From positions 61,472-125,471 of the forward strand of contig CAJUMX010000009.1 in the NCBI GenBank assembly GCA_910587705.1: a stretch of 64,000 nt of DNA. The letters run 5' to 3'. Position numbers and translations under genes: made by a program. The notes under the pieces were generated by a model that made no database searches, was not told the origin of the DNA, and worked only from the letters and a program-made list of their open reading frames with translations. Below, one piece after another: positions 8,274-16,344 of this stretch; position 1 is the first letter of the stretch; every line of letters starts with the position of its first letter. The DNA comes from an uncultured Oscillibacter sp. Lineage in GTDB: Bacteria > Bacillota > Clostridia > Oscillospirales > Oscillospiraceae.

Positions 8274-8786
8274 ATGGAAAAGGCAAAGGCGGAACTTGTA
8301 TTTCAGGTGGGAATGGTTGTTAACAGCGTGGACGAAGTCCTGGGAAACCTGAGGCGCTGCTTCGACCTGGAAGAGGACAGCGTCGTGGTGAAATCCACAA
8401 AAGAGCGAGCGGAGCAGGGCATCGTTGTTGAGAACACCTACAACGGCCGGCCGGTGGAATTCTATATCAAAACGGCGCGATTGAACTTCGGCGGCATCGA
8501 CTTCGAGTACATCGAACCCCTGAACAAAGAGGGCGGGGACCCATATTCCGACTGGCTCCGCGCCCACGGACAGGGTATTCACCACATCAACCTGAAACTG
8601 AAGGACCGGAGGGTCCTGGACAGGATGATGGAGGAGCGGAATATTCGGCCTCATCTGGTGGCAAAGGAGGGGGAACTGGCCCTGGAGACCTATGACTTCC
8701 GCCAACTGTTTGGCTTCATTGGGGAGCTGGGCGACATGGTGGTGGGCCCTATGGCAAAAGCATATTACGAGGAAAAAACTGATTAA
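8274..8786 (+). CDS. VOC-superfamily (glyoxalase/epimerase-like) protein 1
   Basis: This 170-residue protein has the paired beta-alpha-beta-beta-beta modules of the vicinal oxygen chelate superfamily, most like methylmalonyl-CoA epimerase or lactoylglutathione lyase proteins. The second module shows IHHINLKL (His103/His104) and a late GELG Glu (residue 151). The first-module metal His is replaced by Gln (FQVGMVV), as in the two other VOC proteins of the cluster. The start at 8274 matches the N-terminus of VOC 3 and has GTGAGG upstream; an earlier in-frame ATG at 8196 overlaps the promoter. The reaction is unknown; the neighbours are dehydrogenases and isomerase-fold proteins. Confidence 0.85.
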   Translation: MEKAKAELVFQVGMVVNSVDEVLGNLRRCFDLEEDSVVVKSTKERAEQGIVVENTYNGRPVEFYIKTARLNFGGIDFEYIEPLNKEGGDPYSDWLRAHGQGIHHINLKLKDRRVLDRMMEERNIRPHLVAKEGELALETYDFRQLFGFIGELGDMVVGPMAKAYYEEKTD

Positions 8787-8809
8787 TTTTTGAAAGGAGA
8801 CGATACAAA

Positions 8810-9601
8810 ATGGGCAGAGTACAGGATAAGGTCGCGATTATCACCGGAGGCGCGAAGGGCATAGGCTTTGTGGCGTCCAATACCTTCAGCAGGGAAGGCG
8901 CTTCCGTAGTCATCGTGGATATGGACGCCGTCGCGGCGGAAAAGGCCGCCGAGGAGATCAAGAGCAGCGGTGGAAAGGCCATCTGGGTTGCCGCGGACCT
9001 GACCAAGGAGGACGAGCGGAAGCGTATCTTCACCGAGGCGGTGGAAGCCTTTGGTAAAGTGGATATCCTGGTCAATAACGCCGGCTGGGGCTGCAAGCTG
9101 CCGTTCCTGGAGACGGACGCCGCCTCCTTCGACCGTTCCATCAATCTGAATATGCGGGCTACCTATTGTATGATTCAGCTGGCCTGTAAGCAGATGATCG
9201 AGCAGGGAACTGGTGGGAAAATTGTCAGCACCGCCTCCACCGCCGCCTTCCAGGGGGAGCGGAACAGCTCCATCTACGCCGCCACCAAGGCCGGCATCAT
9301 CGCCTTCTCCCGGGCCATCGCCCTGGAAGTGGGTGAATACGGCATCAATGTCAACTGCGTGGCGCCGGGGTTCACCCGGACCAACAACAACAGCCACATT
9401 CCCGGCAGCATCGATGAAAACTTCCTGGACATCACCCCCACTAAACGGATCAACCAGGCCCAGGATATTGCCAATGGCTATCTGTTCCTCTGCTCTGAGG
9501 AGGCCCGCCAGATTACGGCCCAGGTTTTGCCCATCGACGGTGGTTTCTCCGGTACCCGCGCCATGCAGGCCAGCCAGAATGCCTCCATGCAGGTGAAGTA
9601 A
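8810..9601 (+). CDS. Short-chain dehydrogenase/reductase (SDR)
   Basis: This 263-residue classical SDR has TGGAKGIG for the NAD(P) Rossmann loop at residues 12-19, the NNAG motif near residue 90, the catalytic Ser in STASTAAF and the YAATK Tyr/Lys pair near 156-160. An Asp after the second strand (IVDMDA) suggests preference for NAD. Members oxidise or reduce sugar acids, cyclitols or 3-oxoacyl thioesters; the neighbouring isomerases favour a polyol or keto-acid substrate. AAAGGAG lies upstream of the ATG. It sits between VOC 1 and isomerase paralog 2 with short gaps (23 and 15 bp), so it is likely co-transcribed with them. Confidence 0.9.
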   Translation: MGRVQDKVAIITGGAKGIGFVASNTFSREGASVVIVDMDAVAAEKAAEEIKSSGGKAIWVAADLTKEDERKRIFTEAVEAFGKVDILVNNAGWGCKLPFLETDAASFDRSINLNMRATYCMIQLACKQMIEQGTGGKIVSTASTAAFQGERNSSIYAATKAGIIAFSRAIALEVGEYGINVNCVAPGFTRTNNNSHIPGSIDENFLDITPTKRINQAQDIANGYLFLCSEEARQITAQVLPIDGGFSGTRAMQASQNASMQVK

Positions 9602-9616
9602 ACGGACCGTGCCATC

Positions 9617-10444
9617 ATGGGACAACAGTTTGGCATTTGCGAATGGTCGTTCCCCGTCTCCGGGCCACTGGCCATGCGTTTGGCGGCGGAGGCTGGTTAT
9701 GACGGCATGCAGATCGGAGAAGCGGGCGGCAGGCTGATGGGATACCCCCTAAACAATCGCCGGGTGCGAGAGCTTTACCGGGAGGAGGCAGAGCGCTGCG
9801 ACCTCCAGCTCCACTCCCTGAATCTGGGCGCCCTCCTGGCGGAGGGTACCTTGAATGACCGAGAGGACACGGAGCGGGGCGGCTGGGCTAGAAAGAGCCT
9901 GTCCAATGGCTTCGCCGCATGCGAAGCGCTGGGTATCCGCACGGTTGTGATCACCGTGGAGCCCCCGACGGAGGATGCCTTCGCGAATGTGGTCCGCCAC
10001 CTGCGGTTTGCTGGGGAGCTAGCGAGGGAGTCCGGAGTTGAGATCGCCATCGAGTCGGCGCGGCCTGTGGAAGAGATCCAACGACTCCTAGACGAGCTGG
10101 GCACAGAGGCAAAAGTCTGCATGGACCTCCTCAATCCGCTGCGCTTCGGCACCGGCGTTCCCCAGGAGCAGATACGGCTTCTCGGTAGAGAGAGAATCAG
10201 CCACTTTCACATGAAGGACAGCGTGTGCGCTCTGTTTCGGAGAGACCAGCGGGGCTGTGTCCTTCTGGGCCAGGGCGACGCGGGTTACAGGGAGTCCGTG
10301 GAGATCATCCGGGAAATGGGCTTTTCCTGCTGGATGATTACGGAAAACTACTACCATCTGCCGCCGATGAACGACGGGGAACAGGACTTTGCCGCTCTGG
10401 CGGCGGAGGACCTGCATACGCTGAGAGCGTCGTTCCCCTCCTAA
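9617..10444 (+). CDS. Sugar phosphate isomerase/epimerase family protein (TIM barrel), paralog 2
   Basis: This 275-residue TIM-barrel protein is of the same family as paralog 1 but more diverged. It retains the likely metal ligands: Glu in AIESAR, Asp in CMDLLNP, His in SHFHMKD and Glu in MITENYY. The N-terminus keeps the shared CEWSFPVSGPLAMRLAAEAGYDG pattern. It follows the SDR gene by 15 bp without an obvious strong ribosome binding site, suggesting translational coupling. A hairpin follows its stop, so it may end a transcript. Substrate unknown. Confidence 0.88.
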   Translation: MGQQFGICEWSFPVSGPLAMRLAAEAGYDGMQIGEAGGRLMGYPLNNRRVRELYREEAERCDLQLHSLNLGALLAEGTLNDREDTERGGWARKSLSNGFAACEALGIRTVVITVEPPTEDAFANVVRHLRFAGELARESGVEIAIESARPVEEIQRLLDELGTEAKVCMDLLNPLRFGTGVPQEQIRLLGRERISHFHMKDSVCALFRRDQRGCVLLGQGDAGYRESVEIIREMGFSCWMITENYYHLPPMNDGEQDFAALAAEDLHTLRASFPS

Positions 10445-10460
10445 AAACGACTGGCATGAG

Positions 10461-10498
10461 AAGGGTCCCGCCGGGCGTCAGCCTGGCAGGGCCCTTTA
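10461..10498 (+). terminator. Hairpin after isomerase paralog 2
   Basis: A 16-bp imperfect GC-rich stem (AAGGGTCCCGCCGGGC with its partner, two wobbles and one mismatch) has a 4-nt loop and ends in CCCTTT. It lacks a long T tract but lies between a stop codon and a new promoter, which fits a terminator. Confidence 0.5.
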
Positions 10499-10567
10499 CC
10501 GTGTCTGCGGCCGCCTGATTATAACCAGTGGATATATTTCAGTATTCCATATGGTGTTTTGCACATT

Positions 10568-10576
10568 TGCTATAAT
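10568..10576 (+). promoter_or_regulatory. Extended -10 promoter before VOC gene 2
   Basis: TGCTATAAT is a consensus extended -10 element 64 bp before the ATG at 10640. The -35 region is weak, which extended -10 promoters tolerate. It would start the VOC2-paralog3-paralog4-VOC3-dehydrogenase transcript. Confidence 0.5.
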
Positions 10577-10639
10577 ACTGGTAAGATTTTAGCAAGCAAT
10601 CTATCGGTTTTGCATGAATCAAAAAGGAGGAACAGGAGT

Positions 10640-11110
10640 ATGGCGCGGCGAAAAGAGTGGATGAGGCAAATTTTCCAGGTCGTCATGGTGGTGGAAAATC
10701 TGGACGAGACCCTGGAGAACTGGAAACGGCTGGTGGAATTTGACACGGCCTCCATCAAGACCGGCGAGACACCTCTGGATGCGGAGTGCGTTTACCGGGG
10801 AAAGGCTGTTCAGTGCCCGGTGAAATACGCCGTGTTCGATTTGGGCGGCGTGGAGATGAAACTAGTGGAGCCGCTGAATGGAGCGGGCCCTTATGCCGAC
10901 AGCCTGAAAAAGGGCGGCCCGGGGATACACCATTTAGGCTTTTATACGGAGGACTACGGTGAGCTGCTGGAACGCTGTCAGACCCGGGGAGAACCGCCAG
11001 TCTATGAAGAGACCAGCGGCGGCAGACACTACGCCCTCTATGACTTTACCGCTGGGACCGGAATGATGGTGGCGCCCTGGGACCACATGGAAGGCCCCTG
11101 CGCTAGATAA
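10640..11110 (+). CDS. VOC-superfamily protein 2 (degenerate metal site)
   Basis: This 156-residue VOC protein is homologous to VOC 1 and 3 (FQVVMVVENLDETL near the start, VEMKLVEPLNGAG mid-protein, GPGIHHLGFY in the second module). Compared with them the last Glu is missing: MMVAPWD stands where VOC 1 has FIGELGD and VOC 3 has VIEYGM. The first-module His is Gln, as in the others. The metal centre is therefore probably incomplete. An excellent AAGGAGG site selects the ATG at 10640. The stop is 11 bp before isomerase paralog 3, which has also lost metal ligands. Confidence 0.83.
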   Translation: MARRKEWMRQIFQVVMVVENLDETLENWKRLVEFDTASIKTGETPLDAECVYRGKAVQCPVKYAVFDLGGVEMKLVEPLNGAGPYADSLKKGGPGIHHLGFYTEDYGELLERCQTRGEPPVYEETSGGRHYALYDFTAGTGMMVAPWDHMEGPCAR

Positions 11111-11121
11111 GGAGGGTCGCC

Positions 11122-12033
11122 ATGGGAAATGTAAAATTTGGCGCGTGTGAATACAATTTCCCCGTCTGGGGTTCTCTGGCGTTGGAAATGGCCCACGAGG
11201 CCGGCTTCGATGGCATCGAGATCACGGACGGGGGCGGCTACCTCCAACCTCACCCTATGAACAAGGGCCTGTTTGTGGAATACGAGCGGCTGGCGCTAAA
11301 CCTGGTTCGGTTGGATGGCTTTCCGCTGACGGATCGGATCATTCAGGAGGATTATCTAGAGGCACAGGCCAAGACCGGCATGTGGATCACTGGCATATAC
11401 CTCTACTTCCTGAATAGCCAGGGCTTTGTGAATTGTGACAATAAGACTCTCCAGGGGCAGGACGCTCTGAAAACCATCAAAAACGCGATCATCGCGGCTT
11501 CTCAGATGGGGGTTCCCTTGGTCTGTGTCCCAACGAAGGGGATGTTTGGCGTGGCTAAGAACGCCTACGCCCTGCAAAAGCTGGCATACGCGGTCCAGGT
11601 GGGAAAGGAGTATGGCGTACGGATCGCCAACTCCTTCGACACCAGTCTGGCTCGAGAGCTGGAGGTCATTGACCGTCTAGGCGGCAGTCTGAAAGCGGAC
11701 TTCAACACCATCGACCCGGTGGTCTGCGCCCAGGGGGACCCGGTGGAGATGATCCGGGCACTGGGCCGAGAACGGATCGAGCAGCTCAAAATCAGGGACC
11801 TGAAGGCAGACCGGGAGGGCTTTCTTACCAGGGAAACCAGTGGCGACGCGTTGCTGGGCCAGGGAGACGCCCCCTGGAAGGACTGCGTACAGGCGGTGAA
11901 AGAGATCGGCTTTGAGGGCTGGGTCATCAGCGACACACCTTTCAACAGCGCCGCACTGCACATAAATGGCGAGGATTATGTGTCCCTGGCAAAAAAGGAC
12001 GCGGCCACCCTGCGGGACGCGTTCAACGGATGA
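11122..12033 (+). CDS. Sugar phosphate isomerase/epimerase-like TIM barrel, paralog 3 (metal ligands lost)
   Basis: This 303-residue protein aligns along its length with paralogs 1 and 4 (shared ALEMAHEAGFDGIEI, LLGQGDAPW, INGEDYVSLAKKD), but the metal positions are changed: Glu is Ser in ANSFDTS, Asp is Asn in DFNTIDP, the HFH pair is QLK in IEQLKIRD, and the final Glu is Asp in VISDTPF. It also has an insertion of about 25 residues near position 55. It is likely a non-catalytic or re-purposed paralog, perhaps a partner subunit of its neighbours. The strong GGAGG before the ATG and the intact frame argue against a pseudogene. Confidence 0.85.
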   Translation: MGNVKFGACEYNFPVWGSLALEMAHEAGFDGIEITDGGGYLQPHPMNKGLFVEYERLALNLVRLDGFPLTDRIIQEDYLEAQAKTGMWITGIYLYFLNSQGFVNCDNKTLQGQDALKTIKNAIIAASQMGVPLVCVPTKGMFGVAKNAYALQKLAYAVQVGKEYGVRIANSFDTSLARELEVIDRLGGSLKADFNTIDPVVCAQGDPVEMIRALGRERIEQLKIRDLKADREGFLTRETSGDALLGQGDAPWKDCVQAVKEIGFEGWVISDTPFNSAALHINGEDYVSLAKKDAATLRDAFNG

Positions 12034-12047
12034 GGGGAGGCGGAAGC

Positions 12048-12887
12048 ATGTCAAGATTTAAGTTCGCGGCCTGTGAGTGGACGTTCCCCTGCTGGGGCTC
12101 CACGGCGGTAAGGATGGCTCACGAGGCCGGTTTCGAGGGGGTGCAGCTGGGGGATGTCGGCGCGGTGATGCACGCCCATCCGCTGCGGGACAAGCGTGTC
12201 CAGGAATACTATCTGGAGGCCGGCGCCAAGTACGGCGTCGAGTTTCCCCAGATTCATCTCTACACCCTGGGGCACCTAGGCTTTTACCGCAGTCCTTTTG
12301 ACTCTCCAGAGGGGAAAATTTGTCAGGATATCATCAAAAACGCTGTGATCGGTGCCTCGGAAATGGGCGTTCCGGCGGTTATCATTGACAGTATGCGCAT
12401 GAACAATCCAGCGAAAAAACGGCACGCCCTGGACATGGCCAAGTTCGCGGTGAAGGTAGGGGCGGACTACGGCGTCAACATCGGCATGGAAACGGACATG
12501 ACCCTGGAGGACCACTTTGCCTTTTTGGACGAGGTGGGTGGAAACCTCAAGCTGTGCTTTGACACCCACAATCCCTGTATGTATGGGACAGGCTATCCGC
12601 CGGATATGATCCGCGCCCTGGGGAGGGACCGGATCGACCACTTCCACATCAAGGACAACGGTGGAGATGAGCGGGGGTTTGTCACAGTGGAAACGCCTTT
12701 GGTGGAATTTGGCACCGGTGTTACCTTCTTTGAGGAAGCGGCCCAGGCGGTCAAGGATATCGGCTTCAGCGGTTGGATCGTGTCGGAAAATATGTATTTC
12801 CAGCCGGCGCTGAAGCGGGACGGCGATTGCGTGGAGGCCGCTAAAAGGGACGTGGCGGCGCTGCGGGGAGTTTACGGCGTGGACTGA
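12048..12887 (+). CDS. Sugar phosphate isomerase/epimerase family protein (TIM barrel), paralog 4
   Basis: This 279-residue TIM-barrel protein has a complete metal set: Glu148 (METDMT), Asp172 (CFDTHNP), His198/His200 (DHFHIK) and Glu247 (VSENMY). It is the closest relative of paralog 1, sharing YGTGYPPDMIR and the overall length. The ATG at 12048 follows a GGGGAGG site; a nearby ATG at 12030 overlaps the previous stop. It lies 14 bp after paralog 3 and 23 bp before VOC 3. Isomerase, epimerase or dehydratase activity on a polyhydroxy compound is expected from the family; which one is not visible. Confidence 0.9.
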   Translation: MSRFKFAACEWTFPCWGSTAVRMAHEAGFEGVQLGDVGAVMHAHPLRDKRVQEYYLEAGAKYGVEFPQIHLYTLGHLGFYRSPFDSPEGKICQDIIKNAVIGASEMGVPAVIIDSMRMNNPAKKRHALDMAKFAVKVGADYGVNIGMETDMTLEDHFAFLDEVGGNLKLCFDTHNPCMYGTGYPPDMIRALGRDRIDHFHIKDNGGDERGFVTVETPLVEFGTGVTFFEEAAQAVKDIGFSGWIVSENMYFQPALKRDGDCVEAAKRDVAALRGVYGVD

Positions 12888-12910
12888 CGCCGGGGGAGGA
12901 AAGGATTGCT

Positions 12911-13456
12911 ATGACGAAGCTGAAAATGGATCTGGTCTGTCAGGTGGCGGTGGTGGTGAACAGCCTGGAAGAGGGGCTGACGGCATTCCGGGAGATCTTT
13001 GGGTTTGACGAGGACTCCCTGAGCTTCTCCGATTCCAGGGACGCCTATGCTGAGGGACGGCTGAAAAACGTGATGTACAACGGCGTAGAGGGGATGTATC
13101 ACTATTTGCAATATAATTTCTACATGGGCGGCATGGACATCGAGATGTTTGCGCCCACGCCTGGCTATGAGGATGAGTCCAATCCCTTCACCGACTTTCT
13201 GAGAACCAACGGAGGACCCGGCATGCACCATCTAAATATCCGGCTGGTGAACCGACAGGAGGGCGTGAACTACCTGGAAAAGGACATGGGCTATGTTCCA
13301 ATGTACGATGTGACCCATTTGGGGCGAAACTGCAAATACTACGATTTTCGCAAAGAGCTGGGCCTGGTTATTGAGTACGGAATGCGGGTAGTGGGGCCCC
13401 GGGCGTCCATGAGCGGGGAAGAGATTGCGAAGCTGACGGCTTACAGGGAAGCGTAA
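12911..13456 (+). CDS. VOC-superfamily protein 3
   Basis: This 181-residue protein resembles VOC 1 in length and motifs: CQVAVVVNSLEEGL at the start, GMDIEMFAP mid-protein, GPGMHHLNIRL, and the late Glu in LVIEYGM. The first His of the usual metal set is Gln. It should form the VOC dimeric barrel; the function could be epimerisation, isomerisation or lyase chemistry next to a carbonyl. It forms a pair with isomerase paralog 4 immediately upstream and is followed by a zinc dehydrogenase 22 bp downstream. Confidence 0.85.
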   Translation: MTKLKMDLVCQVAVVVNSLEEGLTAFREIFGFDEDSLSFSDSRDAYAEGRLKNVMYNGVEGMYHYLQYNFYMGGMDIEMFAPTPGYEDESNPFTDFLRTNGGPGMHHLNIRLVNRQEGVNYLEKDMGYVPMYDVTHLGRNCKYYDFRKELGLVIEYGMRVVGPRASMSGEEIAKLTAYREA

Positions 13457-13478
13457 TCAAAAAGGGAGGTTTTATAAT

Positions 13479-14540
13479 ATGAAAGCGATTCTGTACAAAA
13501 AGGGTGGGCGGGCCAACGCGTCGTTCACGGAGGTTCCGGAGCCGACAGTGGGTCCCAACGACGTACTCATCAAGGTCTACGCGAGCTGCATCTGCCGCCC
13601 CGCGGACTGCGCCCACGACGGCGGCTACTCCGTGTTCGGCAAGTATCCTCTGGTCCCGGGCCACGAGTACGCCGGAGTTGTGGAAGCGGTGGGCAAGGAG
13701 GTAACCCGCTTTAAGGCTGGTGACCGGGTCACCGCCGACGCCAACAAACCCTGCGGAAAATGCTACTACTGTATGCGCGGGGAGGTGCGTTTCTGCGAAA
13801 ACAACACTGCCTATGGACAGGTCTTAAACGGTGGCTTTGCCCAGAAGGTGTCGGTGGACGAGAGCCTGGTGTACCGGGTCCCCGACGGCGTTTCCCTGCG
13901 AGCGGCATCCATGACGGAACTGGTAGGCTGCGCCTATAACGGTGTGGAGGTGGCCAGTTTCAGCACCTCCGACGAGGTGCTGATCCTGGGCTGCGGCGCC
14001 AGTGGCATGCTGCTGACCCAGTTCGCGAAGCACTCCAACGCCTCCGGAGTGGCCGTCATTGACTGCGTGCGGTCCAAGCTGGACCTGGCGGCGAAGCTCG
14101 GCGTGGACACGGTGCTGGTGGACAAAAACGACTACAGCAAGCACGAGGCTGTGCTGAGGGAGAAATACCCCCACGGATTTGACGTTATCATCGATGCCAC
14201 CTCTGATTCCGAGCTGATTACCCGGTCCCTGGACCTTTTGAAGCGGGGCGGCCGGTTTGTCAATTACTCTTTTGTGAACAACACGGACATCGCCAAGCCG
14301 GTGGAGATCAACCCCAGGCTGTTCGTGACCAGGGAGTTGTCTTATCTGGGCGCCAGCTTCCAGCATTTCAAGTTTGAGCAAAGCCTGCGGGCCATCGAGT
14401 CCGGCAAGGTCAACTGCGAGGAGCTGATCACCAGCGTTCTGCCTCTAGAGGGTTTCTTCGAGGGAATGGACAAGGTCTGGAACGACCCGGAGACCATCAA
14501 GGTACTGCTGGAGCCCAACGGCTCCTCCGAGGGGCTGTAA
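13479..14540 (+). CDS. Zinc-dependent medium-chain alcohol/polyol dehydrogenase
   Basis: This 353-residue MDR protein resembles sorbitol, threonine and 2,3-butanediol dehydrogenases. Catalytic-zinc residues are in CICRPAD and VPGHEYAG; the structural-zinc loop is CGKCYYCMRGEVRFC near residue 90. The Rossmann fingerprint is ILGCGASGMLL near residue 170. It oxidises a secondary alcohol or polyol with NAD(P). AAAGGGAGG precedes the ATG by 13 nt. It ends the VOC2-to-dehydrogenase gene set; downstream is a 198-bp gap with a fresh promoter and no convincing terminator. Confidence 0.9.
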   Translation: MKAILYKKGGRANASFTEVPEPTVGPNDVLIKVYASCICRPADCAHDGGYSVFGKYPLVPGHEYAGVVEAVGKEVTRFKAGDRVTADANKPCGKCYYCMRGEVRFCENNTAYGQVLNGGFAQKVSVDESLVYRVPDGVSLRAASMTELVGCAYNGVEVASFSTSDEVLILGCGASGMLLTQFAKHSNASGVAVIDCVRSKLDLAAKLGVDTVLVDKNDYSKHEAVLREKYPHGFDVIIDATSDSELITRSLDLLKRGGRFVNYSFVNNTDIAKPVEINPRLFVTRELSYLGASFQHFKFEQSLRAIESGKVNCEELITSVLPLEGFFEGMDKVWNDPETIKVLLEPNGSSEGL

Positions 14541-14667
14541 GCCATGGCGTGCACCATCTGCAAATGGCGCGGGCTCGGCTGTGCGCCGGGGAAGGGTTCG
14601 AAGCCCCTGGTCCGCTATTTGGTGATCCTTGGTCGCCACCGATAACACCGTCCCCTGTATTTTTTGG

Positions 14668-14695
14668 TTGCTTTCACGAAGGCGCGTCTTATAAT
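14668..14695 (+). promoter_or_regulatory. Promoter of the ABC/GldG operon
   Basis: TTGCTT at 14668-14673 is followed by a 16-bp spacer and a consensus TATAAT at 14690-14695. It lies 43 bp upstream of the TTG start chosen for the ABC ATPase. Confidence 0.55.
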
Positions 14696-14738
14696 AGAAG
14701 GGTATGACCAAATGACAAAGACAAGGAGTGCGGCACCA

Positions 14739-15497
14739 TTGATTGAGGTAACAAATCTGACAAAACGGTACGGTACGCGTCTGGCGCTGGACCATCTGAC
14801 CTTCCAAGTGGAGGAGAACGAGATATTCGGCTTTTTAGGACCCAACGGCGCCGGAAAAAGCACGACGATGAACATTCTCACCGGATATCTGGCCCCTACA
14901 GAGGGAAGCGTCAAAATCGGTGGCCATGACATTGTGGAGGATTCGGCGCGAGCCAGGGAGCTTATCGGCTACCTGCCGGAGCTTCCGCCGGTCTACATGG
15001 ATATGACGCCGTTTGAGTATTTGAGGTTTGTGGCCGAGGCGAAGGGAATTGCCCGGGAGCGGCTTCGGGGTGAGATCCAGCGGGCCATGGAGAGGACCGG
15101 CGTCACAGATGTGAAGGATCGGCTGATCAAGACCCTCTCCAAGGGCTATCGACAGCGAGTCGGCATGGCCCAGGCCATCCTGGGGGATGTGAGAGTGATC
15201 ATCATGGACGAGCCTACCGTGGGACTGGACCCGATCCAGATCATCGAGTTCCGGGAGATGATTCGGGAGTTGGGGAAGGACCACACGGTGATCCTCAGCA
15301 GCCATATTTTGTCGGAGGTATCTGAGGTCTGTCAGAAGATCATGATCATCGTCAAGGGCCGCCTGGCGGCCATCGACACGGCGGAGAATCTGGCGAAGCG
15401 GATTGGGGAAGCGAAGTCCGCCCTTTCGTTGGAGGAGATTTTCCTGAAGTTTGTGGAAAGGGAGAGCGAGCATGAGGAAGATGATCACAGTCTATAA
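14739..15497 (+). CDS. ABC-2 type transporter ATP-binding protein
   Basis: This 252-residue ATPase shows Walker A GPNGAGKST, the signature region LSKGYRQRVG, Walker B VIIMDEPTVGLD and the switch His in SSHILSE. It is of the CcmA/GldA/NatA type that powers ABC-2 export systems. The TTG at 14739 has AAGGAG 10 nt upstream and gives the usual start (LIEVTNLTKRYG); an ATG at 14712 is possible and would add nine residues. It overlaps the permease gene by 26 bp and forms a four-gene operon with a GldG-like and a DUF4340 protein. Confidence 0.92.
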   Translation: MIEVTNLTKRYGTRLALDHLTFQVEENEIFGFLGPNGAGKSTTMNILTGYLAPTEGSVKIGGHDIVEDSARARELIGYLPELPPVYMDMTPFEYLRFVAEAKGIARERLRGEIQRAMERTGVTDVKDRLIKTLSKGYRQRVGMAQAILGDVRVIIMDEPTVGLDPIQIIEFREMIRELGKDHTVILSSHILSEVSEVCQKIMIIVKGRLAAIDTAENLAKRIGEAKSALSLEEIFLKFVERESEHEEDDHSL

Positions 15498-16344
15498 AAA
15501 AGACCTGCACATCTATTTTTCCACTCTGTCGGGCTATATCTTCATCGCGGCGGTGTTGCTGGCGGGCGGCGTGTATGTGTATATGAACAACTTTTACTAC
15601 GGCTATGCCAGCTTTGGGGAATCCATCAACTATGTGCCCTTCTTCTTTATTTTCCTGGCGCCGGTGTTGGCGGCAGGAGTCTTTACCGATGAGCGCCGGC
15701 AAAAGACAGATCAGCTTCTCTATACCCTGCCTCTAACCTCCACCCAGGTGGTGCTGGGAAAGTACCTGGCTTTGATTACGGTGTTGGCTGTGCCTCTGGC
15801 GGTCCTCGGGCTGTATCCCATCGTCATGTCCTTTTACGGGAAGGTCAACTTCGCCCAGGCTTATACGAACCTGTTGGCGGTGTTCCTTCTGGGCATGGCA
15901 CTCTTTGCTATCTGCATGTTCATCTCTTCTCTGACGGACAATATCGTTGTCTCGGCGGTGCTGTGCCTCGCGGTTACCTTCCTGCTTTACCAGATGAACG
16001 GCTTTGCCAGGGCCTTCAGCCCTTCCGCTGCCCGCTCCTATCTGGGCCTTGTACTGTTGGCGGTGCTGTATGGCGTGTTTGTTTGGTATTTAACCAAGAA
16101 CATCTATATTGCGGCAATTCCATCCGCGGCCATCATTGTGGTTTTGACTCTGGCGCGGCGCTTCAGCCAAACACTGCTGGCTGGGAAGATCAATCTGATG
16201 ATGAACGGTATCGCTCTCTTCAAGCCTCTGGAAAACTTCAAAGCGGGCATTGTGGACATATACACGCTGATTTACTATGTGTCGGTCACTGTGCTGTTTG
16301 TCCTGTTTACGATGTTTACCTTTGAGCGGCGGAGGTGGAACTGA
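15472..16344 (+). CDS. ABC-2 type transporter permease (GldF-like)
   Basis: This 290-residue integral membrane protein has about six hydrophobic segments (for example YIFIAAVLLAGGVYVYM, YVPFFFIFLAPVLAAGVF, ALITVLAVPLAVLGLYPIV) and the F-D-E-R-R motif after the second segment that is common in ABC-2 permeases. It pairs with the preceding ATPase, its start overlapping the ATPase end, and its TGA overlaps the ATG of the next gene. The transported substrate is unknown; GldF/NosY-type permeases are the nearest family. Confidence 0.9.
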   Translation: MRKMITVYKKDLHIYFSTLSGYIFIAAVLLAGGVYVYMNNFYYGYASFGESINYVPFFFIFLAPVLAAGVFTDERRQKTDQLLYTLPLTSTQVVLGKYLALITVLAVPLAVLGLYPIVMSFYGKVNFAQAYTNLLAVFLLGMALFAICMFISSLTDNIVVSAVLCLAVTFLLYQMNGFARAFSPSAARSYLGLVLLAVLYGVFVWYLTKNIYIAAIPSAAIIVVLTLARRFSQTLLAGKINLMMNGIALFKPLENFKAGIVDIYTLIYYVSVTVLFVLFTMFTFERRRWN

